Below are positions 38,007 through 46,198 of a DNA stretch of 64,000 nt, in pieces. A program made the position numbers and the translations under genes. Each line of letters begins with the position of its first letter. Positions within the stretch are counted from its first letter, which is position 1. A model generated the notes under the pieces. The model was not told the DNA's origin, searched no databases, and saw nothing but the letters and a program-made list of their open reading frames with translations. Source of the DNA: Nesterenkonia ebinurensis (GTDB taxonomy: Bacteria; Actinomycetota; Actinomycetes; Actinomycetales; Micrococcaceae). The stretch spans positions 1-64,000 of the forward strand of contig NZ_VWNF01000001.1 of the NCBI RefSeq assembly GCF_008711175.1. The letters run 5' to 3'.

Positions 38007-41000
38007 TCAGGCCGATTCTCTGCTCAGCTTCTGAGAAACGACTCTGGTGGAGCCGTCCTGTCGCATGGATACTCCGTAGAGGGCGTCGGCGATCTCCATA
38101 GTGCGCTTCTGGTGGGTGATCACGATCAGCTGGGAGCTCTCGCGCAGTTCCTCGAAGATCACCAGCAGCCGGGAGAGGTTGGTGTCGTCCAGGGCGGCCT
38201 CCACCTCGTCCATCACGTAGAACGGGGAGGGCCGCGCCTTGAAGATGGCCACCAGCAGGGCCACTGCAGTCAGCGAGCGCTCTCCGCCAGAGAGCAGACT
38301 CAGCCGCCGGATCCGTTTGCCGGGCGGTCGGGCATGGACCTCAATGCCGGTGTTGAGCATGTCCTCCGGGTTGGTCAGCTCCAGGCGGCCCTCACCGCCG
38401 GGGAACAGCCGGGAGAAGACCCGCTCAAACTGCACCCGGGTGTCCTCCCAAGCCTCGGAGAAGACCTGATGAACCGTGGAGTCCACCTTCGCGATGATGT
38501 CCAACAGATCTTGGCGGGATTTCTTCAGATCGGCCAGCTGGCCCTGCAGGTAACTGTGCCGCTCCTCCAGGGCCGCATGCTCCTCCAGGGCCAGTGGGTT
38601 CACCTTGCCCAGTGCTTTGAGGTCGCGGCGGGCGGCGGCCAGGCGTCTCTCCTGCTCAGCCCGCACATAGGGCACTGACCGCTCGGCATCATCCTGATCA
38701 GCTTCGGGGTCCGGCACCGGCTGATCAGGCCCGTAGTGCTCAATGAGATACTCCGGGGTCAGGCTGAGCTCCTCCTCAGCCCGAGCCTCGGCTGCCTCCA
38801 TGGCCAGCCGCAGCTCGGTCTGCTTCAGCTCAGCCTGGTGCAGCCGGGCGGTGACCTCCTCCAGCTGCTGGGCCTGCAGGGCACGTTCCTGGAGGGCCCC
38901 AGCGGCCTGGGACTTCAGCTGGGTGTGCTGCTGCTGAGCCGCCTGCCGCGCCTCATCAATTGCCGCCAGCTGAGCCTCAATCCTCTCCACAGCCTCCTGC
39001 GCCTGGTGTGCGATCTGGTCGGCCTGCTCTGCCTTCTCGCGGCGTGCCGCAGCTGCCCGTTTGGCCTGTTCACGGCGGTGCTCCTCGGACTGGGCGGAGC
39101 GGCGCAGCCCGGCAGCCCGGTCAAACAGCTGTTTGTGCTGCTCCTCTGCGGCACGCAGAGCCAGCCTGGCGTCTACCTCATCCCGCCTCGCCGCAGTTGC
39201 CTGCTCTGCCAACCGGTCACGCTCCTCAGTGGAGGGCTCCTCCGGCAGATCATCGTTCTCAGCGGCTTCAAGCCGAGCTGTGACCTCGCGCAGCTGCCCA
39301 GCGGCGTCTGCAGCGGCTGCCTCGGCCTCCTGGATCTCCTGGGTGAAGCCGGCGATCCGGTCCTGTGCCCGGCTGATCTCCTTCTTCAGCCGGGCCAGCT
39401 GCTCCGAAGCCGAGGCCAGGGATGACTCATTGGCCTGCACCACATCCGAGGTCTCGTTCACCTCCAGCTCGGCGGCACTGACCTCCGCCTGGCTCTTCTC
39501 CACCTCGGCGCTGACTGTGGCCAGATCCTTCTGTGCTGCACCCAGTCCTTTGTGCAGCTGCTCCACCTGTTCGGTCAGCGTGGCCCGGGACCGGCCTGCA
39601 GATTCGCCGCTGATCCGTTCACCTGCCCGGATCACCGCCTTGTCCAGGGCCAGGGCGGCAGCGGCCTCACCACTGTCTACCAGCTGGGCGCCGAAGCTCT
39701 TGTCATCCACCAGCACCACCTCGGCCAGAGCTCTGCGCAACTGCGCATCCAGCTCTCGAGCAGCCTGGACCACCTCCACGCTGAAGGCCGCACCGGGTTC
39801 ATTGAGCTTGACCGGATCCTCGGCCGCAGCGATGGCCGATTCCAGGGCGGAGAGCTTGGCCCGGGTCTCACTGACGGTGATCTCCAACCCCCGTTGCTGT
39901 GCGACAAGCTCATCGTGGGCGGCTTTGAGCTGCTGATAGTTCTGCTGGGTCTGCTGATAGTTCTGCTGCACGGCGGCATCGCCGGTCTCGATCTCTGCAA
40001 TTCGCTGCTCGAGTTCAGCCAGCTCAGCCTGGGAATTCTCCAGGGAGATCTGCTCGGCCTGAAGCTGCTCAGCGGCACGACGACGCCGCGACCCGGCAGC
40101 ATCTGCCCTTCCCTGGGCGGTTTCTACCCGGCCCTGCAGGGTAGCCAGTCCGGCCCGGCGGTCCGCCTCTGCCCGCAGCTGCTCAGTAACCCGGGTCTCC
40201 TCGGCCTTCAGCGCCTCCTCAGCCTCGGCCCGGGCCTGGCTGATCTGTTCAAGGGCGCGCTGGGCCTCTCCCACTGCAGTACGTTGGGTCTGCGCCTCTG
40301 CCGCCACCTGCTCGGCCTGCTCGCGCAGTGCCTTCGGGTCACCGCTGCCGGTGAAGTCCACCGCTGAGCTGCTGCGCAGGCTCAGGGCCCGCTCGGCGGC
40401 CAGGGAGGCCACCGAGCGCAGCTTCTCCTGAGCCTGGGAGAGGCGGTGCTGGCAGTCAGCCAGCTGATCTGCCCGGCTGCGCTGGGCCTCTGCCTGGGCG
40501 TTCAGCTCGCTAAGCTGGGCATCGCAGTCAGCCAGGGCAGACTTCAGCCGGGCGGCGGCGTCGTGGTCGGTCTGTTCCCCCTGGGAGGAGGCGTGCAGGG
40601 CGGAGGCTGCGGCCACCAGGTCATCAGCGATGAGCCGGGAGAGAGAATCACGAACATCGTGCTGGATCCGCTGGGCGCGCCGGGCGACTTTCGCCTGCCG
40701 GCCCAGGGGCGCCAGCTGTCGGGAGATCTCCCCGATGAGGTCTTCCAGCCGCTCCAGGTTGGTCTGCATGGACTCCAGCTTGCGCACCGAACGCTCCCGG
40801 CGGCGGCGATGTTTGAGCACACCGGCGGCCTCCTCGATGAAGCCGCGGCGCTGTTCGGGCGTGGCGTGCAGAATCTGGTCAAGCTGGCCCTGGCCGACGA
40901 TCACGTGCATCTCCCGGCCCAGCCCAGAGTCGGAGAGCAGCTCCTGGATGTCCAGCAGCCGGCATTTGGTGCTGTTGATGGTGTACTCCGAGCCCCCGGA

Positions 41001-41318
41001 GCGGAACATGGTCCGGGAGATGGTGACCTCGGTGTAGTCGATGGGCAGGGCACCGTCAGTGTTGTCAATAGTCAGCGAGACCGATGCCCGGCCCAACGGC
41101 TGGCGTTCAGCGGTGCCGGCGAATATCACATCCTCCATGGATCCGCCGCGCAGGGACTTGGCCCCCTGCTCCCCCATCACCCAGGCCAGGGCGTCGACCA
41201 CATTGGACTTCCCCGAGCCGTTGGGACCCACCACCGCGGTGACCCCGGGCTCGAACTCGAAGGTGGTGGCCGAGGCGAAGGATTTGAAGCCGCGGACGGT
41301 CAGGGTCTTCAGGTGCAT
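38007..41318 (-). CDS. smc: chromosome segregation protein SMC
   Basis: This 1103-residue condensin subunit has the N-terminal Walker A (VRGFKSFASATTFEFEPGVT, VVGPNGSGKSNVVDALAWVM), long coiled coils, and the C-terminal ATPase half with signature RLSLLSGGERSLTAVALLVA and Walker B FYVMDEVEAALDDTNL. ATG 41318 starts the conserved MHLKTLTVRGFKSF; a longer reading to 41390 is not needed. The hinge between the coils, near residue 510-590, is short: VEVVQAARELDAQLRRALAE then VVLVDDKSFGAQLV, without the glycine-rich dimerisation strands usual in bacterial SMC. Total length is below the usual 1150-1200. Confidence 0.95.
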   Translation of the reverse strand: MHLKTLTVRGFKSFASATTFEFEPGVTAVVGPNGSGKSNVVDALAWVMGEQGAKSLRGGSMEDVIFAGTAERQPLGRASVSLTIDNTDGALPIDYTEVTISRTMFRSGGSEYTINSTKCRLLDIQELLSDSGLGREMHVIVGQGQLDQILHATPEQRRGFIEEAAGVLKHRRRRERSVRKLESMQTNLERLEDLIGEISRQLAPLGRQAKVARRAQRIQHDVRDSLSRLIADDLVAAASALHASSQGEQTDHDAAARLKSALADCDAQLSELNAQAEAQRSRADQLADCQHRLSQAQEKLRSVASLAAERALSLRSSSAVDFTGSGDPKALREQAEQVAAEAQTQRTAVGEAQRALEQISQARAEAEEALKAEETRVTEQLRAEADRRAGLATLQGRVETAQGRADAAGSRRRRAAEQLQAEQISLENSQAELAELEQRIAEIETGDAAVQQNYQQTQQNYQQLKAAHDELVAQQRGLEITVSETRAKLSALESAIAAAEDPVKLNEPGAAFSVEVVQAARELDAQLRRALAEVVLVDDKSFGAQLVDSGEAAAALALDKAVIRAGERISGESAGRSRATLTEQVEQLHKGLGAAQKDLATVSAEVEKSQAEVSAAELEVNETSDVVQANESSLASASEQLARLKKEISRAQDRIAGFTQEIQEAEAAAADAAGQLREVTARLEAAENDDLPEEPSTEERDRLAEQATAARRDEVDARLALRAAEEQHKQLFDRAAGLRRSAQSEEHRREQAKRAAAARREKAEQADQIAHQAQEAVERIEAQLAAIDEARQAAQQQHTQLKSQAAGALQERALQAQQLEEVTARLHQAELKQTELRLAMEAAEARAEEELSLTPEYLIEHYGPDQPVPDPEADQDDAERSVPYVRAEQERRLAAARRDLKALGKVNPLALEEHAALEERHSYLQGQLADLKKSRQDLLDIIAKVDSTVHQVFSEAWEDTRVQFERVFSRLFPGGEGRLELTNPEDMLNTGIEVHARPPGKRIRRLSLLSGGERSLTAVALLVAIFKARPSPFYVMDEVEAALDDTNLSRLLVIFEELRESSQLIVITHQKRTMEIADALYGVSMRQDGSTRVVSQKLSRESA

Positions 41319-41578
41319 CTGCCTCCGCGGCCTCCCCTCAGCTGCTGTTGCGGTCTTGCGGTGCGGGCAATGCCCACTATTCTGCCTCATCGGCGGGGGT
41401 ACGCTGTGGACGGACGCCGCTCAAGGTCCCGTTCTGCTTCCGCCGCAGCCCAAAAACTCAGCCGCCCTCATGGTGCCGCTTCCACTGTCAGCAGTGAAGT
41501 ATGAGTAGAATGCTTGGTCGGCCACTGTGGTTTCGACCGTTGCCTGCCGCCACTCGCTGAAGAGGTACTCCCAGCCCT

Positions 41579-43639
41579 ATGCCTACCAAGAACCCCGAGC
41601 CCAAGCTGCTTCAGGGGCTGCCCGAACGCAGCTACCGCCCTGAACTGCACGGTGTCCGAGGATTGGCAATCTTGGGAGTAGTGCTGTTCCATCTTTTTGG
41701 GCAGGGCCGGGTCTCCGGCGGCATCGACATCTTCTTGACCATCTCAGGATTTCTGTTCACCGCGATGCTGCTGCGCGAAGCCGCCGAACTAGGTGGGAAG
41801 ATCCGTCTCGGGCACTATTTTGCCCGGCTCTCGCGCCGAATTCTCCCGCCTGCAGCGTTAGTAGTCGCTGTCACAGCAGTAGCTGGCTACTTTATTCTGC
41901 CTTCGACCCAACATCACCAGCTGTTTCGGGAGGCGCGGGCTTCCCTGCTGTACTTCGAGAACATCGAACTGATCAACTCCCAGCTCTCCTATGATGCGGC
42001 AGGACCTGACTCCAGCCCGTTCCAGCACTTCTGGTCTTTATCAGTGCAAGGTCAGTTCTATCTCATCTGGCCTGTGGTGGCGGTTCTCGCCGTACTGCTA
42101 GCTCGTGGCCTGCAGCGCTCAGCGACCAACACGATGACAATGCTGGTCTGCTTGGTCTTCGCAGCATCATTCACCTATGCGCTCATCATGGGCACGGTGA
42201 ACCAGGACGAGGCCTATCTGATGACCCGGACTCGCCTGTGGGAACTGGCCTTCGGCGGATTACTGGCGCTTGCCGGAGCTCGACTGACACTGCCGAAACC
42301 GCTGCGTCTTCCCGCCGGGTGGGCTGGCTTCACCCTCATCGTGCTGTGCGGGTTCTTCCTCGACGGAGCCCAACTGTTCCCCGGCCCCTGGGCATTGTGG
42401 CCGCTGGCGGGGCTGGCCTTAGTGCTGGCCTCAACTCGTCCGGGAGATACCGACGCTGACACCTCCTTCTCTGCGGTGAGAATTCTCTCAGCTCGGCCCT
42501 TCGCCTGGCTCGGCGGGATCGCCTACGGACTCTACCTGTGGCACTGGCCCGTACTGATCTTCTGGCTGCAACTGCGTGAGACTGATCATGTGGGCCCGTT
42601 CAGCGGAGCCGCTGTGCTGCTGATCTCCCTGACCCTGGCCTGGGTGAGCCTGAGCTTCGTTGAGAAGCCCTTTGCCAGGCCACGGCGCCGCCGAGCACGC
42701 GTCCAGGTCTCTCTTGCTGCAGGGGTCCTCATCATCGGAGGGGCAGGCGCCAGTGCAGCGGTGACTCATACCGCCGTTACCACGCCGACCGGCTACGCCA
42801 TGTCGGAGGTGGACCACCAGATCTATCCAGGGGCAGCTGTCACTGGGGTAGGGGCTAATGAGGCACCCGCAGACGTTGACTTCATACCGACTCCTGAAGA
42901 ACTTGCCATTCAGGCGCCACTGACGGCCGAATGGGGCTGCGTTCAGACAGGACAGCAGGTCGCAGGCGCCCACGAGGTGCTGGTGTGCGAGGATCCAGAG
43001 AGGCCGGAGGATCCCGCCGCAACCATCGTCCTGTCCGGTGGCTCCCACTCGGTGCATTGGCACGCAGCCTTCACCGTCTTGGCGGAGGCCAATAACTGGG
43101 AGCTTCTGGTCATCTCTAAAAATGGGTGTCGGTTCGGGGTTCATACCGCGAACGAGCAGTGCGCTAGTTGGCAGGATGAGTTCATGGACGTGCTGGCTGA
43201 GCGGGCACCTGATGTGGTCGTGACAACAGGTACTGTGTCCTTCGGTTCAGACTCTGAGGAGCATATACACCGCGGCGCTCCAGAACGCTGGGCTGAAATC
43301 ACCGATACCGGAGCAGAGCTCCTGCTGCTGCGCGGCATAGTGCGTCCTGACCAGAACGTTGCAGACTGCCTAGCCCTGCACGGGGCCTCCCCTGAATGTG
43401 GTGCCCATTTTGGATCCTACGCTGAGACAAACCCGCTCCTAGAGACTGACCTGCCCCAAAGCGCCTACGTTCTGGACCTGACTCCGCATATATGCCCGGA
43501 CCAGAGCTGTCCGCCTGTGGTGGGCAATGTGGCGGTCTACCGGGACGAAAGTCATTTCTCCAATCACTACATGGAGACTCTGGTGCCCTTCATCGACGAA
43601 CAGCTCAGGGAAGAGATGCCCCACCTGTACGAGCAGTGA
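41579..43639 (+). CDS. OafA/YrhL-type acyltransferase with SGNH domain
   Basis: This 686-residue membrane O-acyltransferase has YRPELHGVRGLAILGVVLFH (catalytic His), GGIDIFLTISGFLFTAMLLR, HFWSLSVQGQFYLIWPVVAV, LWELAFGGLLAL and GIAYGLYLWHWPVLIFWLQL, about ten membrane segments over residues 20-395. The C-terminal extracytoplasmic SGNH hydrolase-like domain has IVLSGGSHSVHWHAAF (block I; Gly-Ser-His instead of Gly-Asp-Ser) and YRDESHFSNHYMETL (Asp-x-x-His). Such enzymes acetylate cell-wall polymers or glycans. First gene of the surface-polymer cluster. Confidence 0.9.
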   Translation: MPTKNPEPKLLQGLPERSYRPELHGVRGLAILGVVLFHLFGQGRVSGGIDIFLTISGFLFTAMLLREAAELGGKIRLGHYFARLSRRILPPAALVVAVTAVAGYFILPSTQHHQLFREARASLLYFENIELINSQLSYDAAGPDSSPFQHFWSLSVQGQFYLIWPVVAVLAVLLARGLQRSATNTMTMLVCLVFAASFTYALIMGTVNQDEAYLMTRTRLWELAFGGLLALAGARLTLPKPLRLPAGWAGFTLIVLCGFFLDGAQLFPGPWALWPLAGLALVLASTRPGDTDADTSFSAVRILSARPFAWLGGIAYGLYLWHWPVLIFWLQLRETDHVGPFSGAAVLLISLTLAWVSLSFVEKPFARPRRRRARVQVSLAAGVLIIGGAGASAAVTHTAVTTPTGYAMSEVDHQIYPGAAVTGVGANEAPADVDFIPTPEELAIQAPLTAEWGCVQTGQQVAGAHEVLVCEDPERPEDPAATIVLSGGSHSVHWHAAFTVLAEANNWELLVISKNGCRFGVHTANEQCASWQDEFMDVLAERAPDVVVTTGTVSFGSDSEEHIHRGAPERWAEITDTGAELLLLRGIVRPDQNVADCLALHGASPECGAHFGSYAETNPLLETDLPQSAYVLDLTPHICPDQSCPPVVGNVAVYRDESHFSNHYMETLVPFIDEQLREEMPHLYEQ

Positions 43640-43889
43640 TCAGCTACTCGTACAATGATGCCGGCTGCGTCACGGGCGAGAATGTCAGTTCAGAGCAAGA
43701 ATGCTGCTCCGCAGCGCAAACCAATTGATAGAGTCGATCAGGCTCAGTACTGCAAAGTACTATGACGATCCAGCCCCAATACTGACGCCATTCCCTAGAC
43801 CAACGTCGAAAGTCATTCATGCCTAAAAAACTCGATCTCGGCGAGCATCCGTCCTCAGGCAACGGCCGCAATCTCCCGGTGAGGGGAAG

Positions 43890-44975
43890 ATGACTGTGGC
43901 AGCTCGGTCCACCCCACAGATATTGACATCCTCCGGAGAGCCCCAGCGGCCTCTGCTGCGGTTCCTGGCCGAACATGGCCAGGCTTCACCGGAGGCTTAT
44001 GGAGGCGAGGCATACTCTGCGACCAGGCTGCTCGTAGGTGCTGTCCGCCGGAGAAAACTGGGGCTCAAGCGGGTACCTCCCAATTTCCACATCATCAACA
44101 ACGGTGCGCATGTGCTTGGGGGATTCAGTGATCATCTGACCAGTCTGGTCAGCGATCAAGCTGCCGGCGCGGCCTACTCCATCCCAACGGTACGGGAGCT
44201 TATGGACCGAGCGGAGTTGCCCATTCCAGAGGGACGAGCCTTCTTTCCCCATGCGAAGGAATCGGCACTGGCCTGGTTCACCGCGTTGGGGGCCGCCGCG
44301 GTCGTCAAGCCGGCCTATTCTGTGGCCGGCGCCGGGATCACACGCGATGTCAGGTGCAATGATGGATTCTTAGCGGCCTGGGACTCCGCTGTGACAGAAG
44401 GAGACCGAGCCGATCGAGCCGATCCGTCGGTGGTCGTAGAGCGACAGCACCCGGGCTTCGACCTCCGGATTTTCGTCATCGGCGAAGGGGTGGTGGCCGC
44501 GGCTGCTCGTGTGCCACTGTTCTGTGTCGGGGACGGGTACCGCACGCTGCGCCAACTCATCGACGACGCCGTCCAGCACCGTGAAGCTCACCCTCAACTC
44601 AGCGCATACTCCTATGACGCTCTCGGCCACGCACGAGCCACCGGACTCCCCCTTGACGGTCTCTCCGAGCCTGGTCATCCTTACCTGCTGGGCCATCACC
44701 CCTCTGCGCGCGCGGGAGGCGTCACAGTAGACGTCACTGAGCTGCTTGACGAAGGTCTGCAAAACCTGGCGATAGACGCTGTGTGGTCTCTTCCAGGCTG
44801 CACGGTCGCGAGCGTTGACCTACTGGTCCAGGGGGTAGACACCGCAGAGGGCGCCTTGATTCTCGACGTCGACTCCCGGGCGGACTTCACGCTTCACTAC
44901 TACCCATGGATGGGGCGCCACCGTCCAGTCGCCAAGTCCTTAATCCAGCACATGGTGGCAAGTTCCAGGCTATGA
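43890..44975 (+). CDS. ATP-grasp ligase (cyanophycin-synthetase / D-Ala-D-Ala-ligase-like)
   Basis: This 361-residue protein has an ATP-grasp fold: SIPTVRELMDRAELPIPEGR, AAVVKPAYSVAGAGITRDV (ATP-binding Lys and Gly-rich loop), VVVERQHPGFDLRIFVIGEG, YRTLRQLIDD and the metal-binding end ILDVDSRADFTLHYYPWMGR. The DLRIFVIG and YRTL...I stretches resemble the first ATP-grasp domain of cyanophycin synthetase. It probably joins a carboxylate to an amine. ATG 43890 has GAGGGG 3 nt upstream. The location between an acyltransferase and a pyruvyl transferase suggests that it decorates a surface polymer with an amino acid (inference). Confidence 0.78.
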   Translation: MTVAARSTPQILTSSGEPQRPLLRFLAEHGQASPEAYGGEAYSATRLLVGAVRRRKLGLKRVPPNFHIINNGAHVLGGFSDHLTSLVSDQAAGAAYSIPTVRELMDRAELPIPEGRAFFPHAKESALAWFTALGAAAVVKPAYSVAGAGITRDVRCNDGFLAAWDSAVTEGDRADRADPSVVVERQHPGFDLRIFVIGEGVVAAAARVPLFCVGDGYRTLRQLIDDAVQHREAHPQLSAYSYDALGHARATGLPLDGLSEPGHPYLLGHHPSARAGGVTVDVTELLDEGLQNLAIDAVWSLPGCTVASVDLLVQGVDTAEGALILDVDSRADFTLHYYPWMGRHRPVAKSLIQHMVASSRL

Positions 44976-45103
44976 GAGAGGGTGGGCAGCCGATAGCGCC
45001 ATCAACTCGGAGAGCCTGTATATTTACGGAAAACAGCACATTGAGCAGATATCTAGATACCTAAGCATCTGTCTCACTTCGATTGGAATGAGGAAATTTA
45101 GGC

Positions 45104-46138
45104 GTGAGCTATAAGAAGCGAGCCGTGATCGTCGGACCGTACCGTAAGCATAACTTCGGTGATGACCTGGTCGGCGGGATCATCGCAAAACACCTTCAGC
45201 GGTCCGGACACGATGTCTCAATTCCCCTGCTCGGCAAAGAGAACGCAAAGTGGCTCGGAATCGATCACGCCGATCGTTACGGGAGACTGATCGAACAAGC
45301 GGACACTGTCGTCGTCGGCGGAGGCGGGATCTTGTCTGACACCTCCGGCCCAAACCCGGGGATGTCCTTCTTGGAACCCATCGCTCGTTCCGCTCTCAAC
45401 GGAAAACTGGCGGAGAAGAAGACGTTCGTCACCAGCGTCGGAGCTGGGCCGTGGATTCTTGAGTCATCAAAGTTCATGACGCTGATCGTCACCATGATGG
45501 CTGACAAGATTGGCGTCAGGGATGACGAGTCCTACAAGCACCTACGCAGCCTGGGAGTCAATACCAGCAAGGTTGTTCAAGGCGCCGACCTTGCTCTTCT
45601 GACCTCGGATTACCTGGAGTTCGAGCCTGTCCTGCAGGATAAGATCGGTCTGCAGTTTGATATCTGGAGCTTCAGAGATGTTCTCAACAATCCAGAAGCA
45701 GACAACATCCGGGAAACTGTGAGGTCCTACGCTGCGAGCAACAGCGCGAACGTCGCACTCGTGGGCAACACTGCGAGAAATTCTCAGATTCACGGTCCCG
45801 GAACCGAAGACTGCGAGCTCTTGAACTACGAGCATCTGCAGCGTTTCCTGCCCCGACTGGCAGGCCTGAAGGCGATGTTTACTTCTCACCTCCACCTTGC
45901 CATCGTGGCGCATTCCCAGCGCATCCCCTGCTTCTCGCTATATGTTCGCGAGAAGACAAAGCGGTTCTACGACCAAATTGGTCACCCCGAACGCGCCATC
46001 GACCTGAGCACTGCCACTGTTAGTGATTTTAAAAAGCTCATTGAAATGGCTGAGGAAGCAGAATGGACGGAGCAGGACGAAGCGACTCTCCTTTCACTTC
46101 AGAAGCAGTCCCGTACGCTTCTAGAGTTCGTCAAATAA
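45104..46138 (+). CDS. polysaccharide pyruvyl transferase family protein
   Basis: This 344-residue protein has AVIVGPYRKHNFGDDLVGGI (the G.y...N.GDd.i nucleotide loop), DTVVVGGGGILSDTSG, TSVGAGPW, DKIGVRDDESYKHLRSLGV, VQGADLALL, TSHLHLAIVAHSQRIPCFSL and a C-terminal helix. This is the CsaB/WcaK family, which adds pyruvate ketals to secondary cell-wall polysaccharides or exopolysaccharides. GTG 45104 has GAGG about 10 nt upstream. Codons are AT-richer than in the core operons. A strong shared terminator follows. Confidence 0.86.
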   Translation: MSYKKRAVIVGPYRKHNFGDDLVGGIIAKHLQRSGHDVSIPLLGKENAKWLGIDHADRYGRLIEQADTVVVGGGGILSDTSGPNPGMSFLEPIARSALNGKLAEKKTFVTSVGAGPWILESSKFMTLIVTMMADKIGVRDDESYKHLRSLGVNTSKVVQGADLALLTSDYLEFEPVLQDKIGLQFDIWSFRDVLNNPEADNIRETVRSYAASNSANVALVGNTARNSQIHGPGTEDCELLNYEHLQRFLPRLAGLKAMFTSHLHLAIVAHSQRIPCFSLYVREKTKRFYDQIGHPERAIDLSTATVSDFKKLIEMAEEAEWTEQDEATLLSLQKQSRTLLEFVK

Positions 46139-46145
46139 CAATCTC

Positions 46146-46198
46146 AGTAGTGCTGCGCTCCGCGCCCCAAACTAATAGGTGCGGAGCGCAGCACTACT
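46146..46198. terminator. bidirectional terminator between two convergent genes
   Basis: AGTAGTGCTGCGCTCCGC (46146-46163) and GCGGAGCGCAGCACTACT (46181-46198) are perfect 18-bp inverted repeats around a 17-nt loop. The hairpin starts 7 nt after the pyruvyl transferase stop and its right arm contains the stop codon of the convergent glycosyltransferase gene. Confidence 0.85.

Noticed and set aside
44401-44440. Third copy of the intragenic hairpin element in the ATP-grasp gene (GAGCCGATCGAGCCGATCC)
   Set aside because: It shares only short GAGCCGA runs; the 27-nt hairpin and the CGATTG block at fixed distance are absent.
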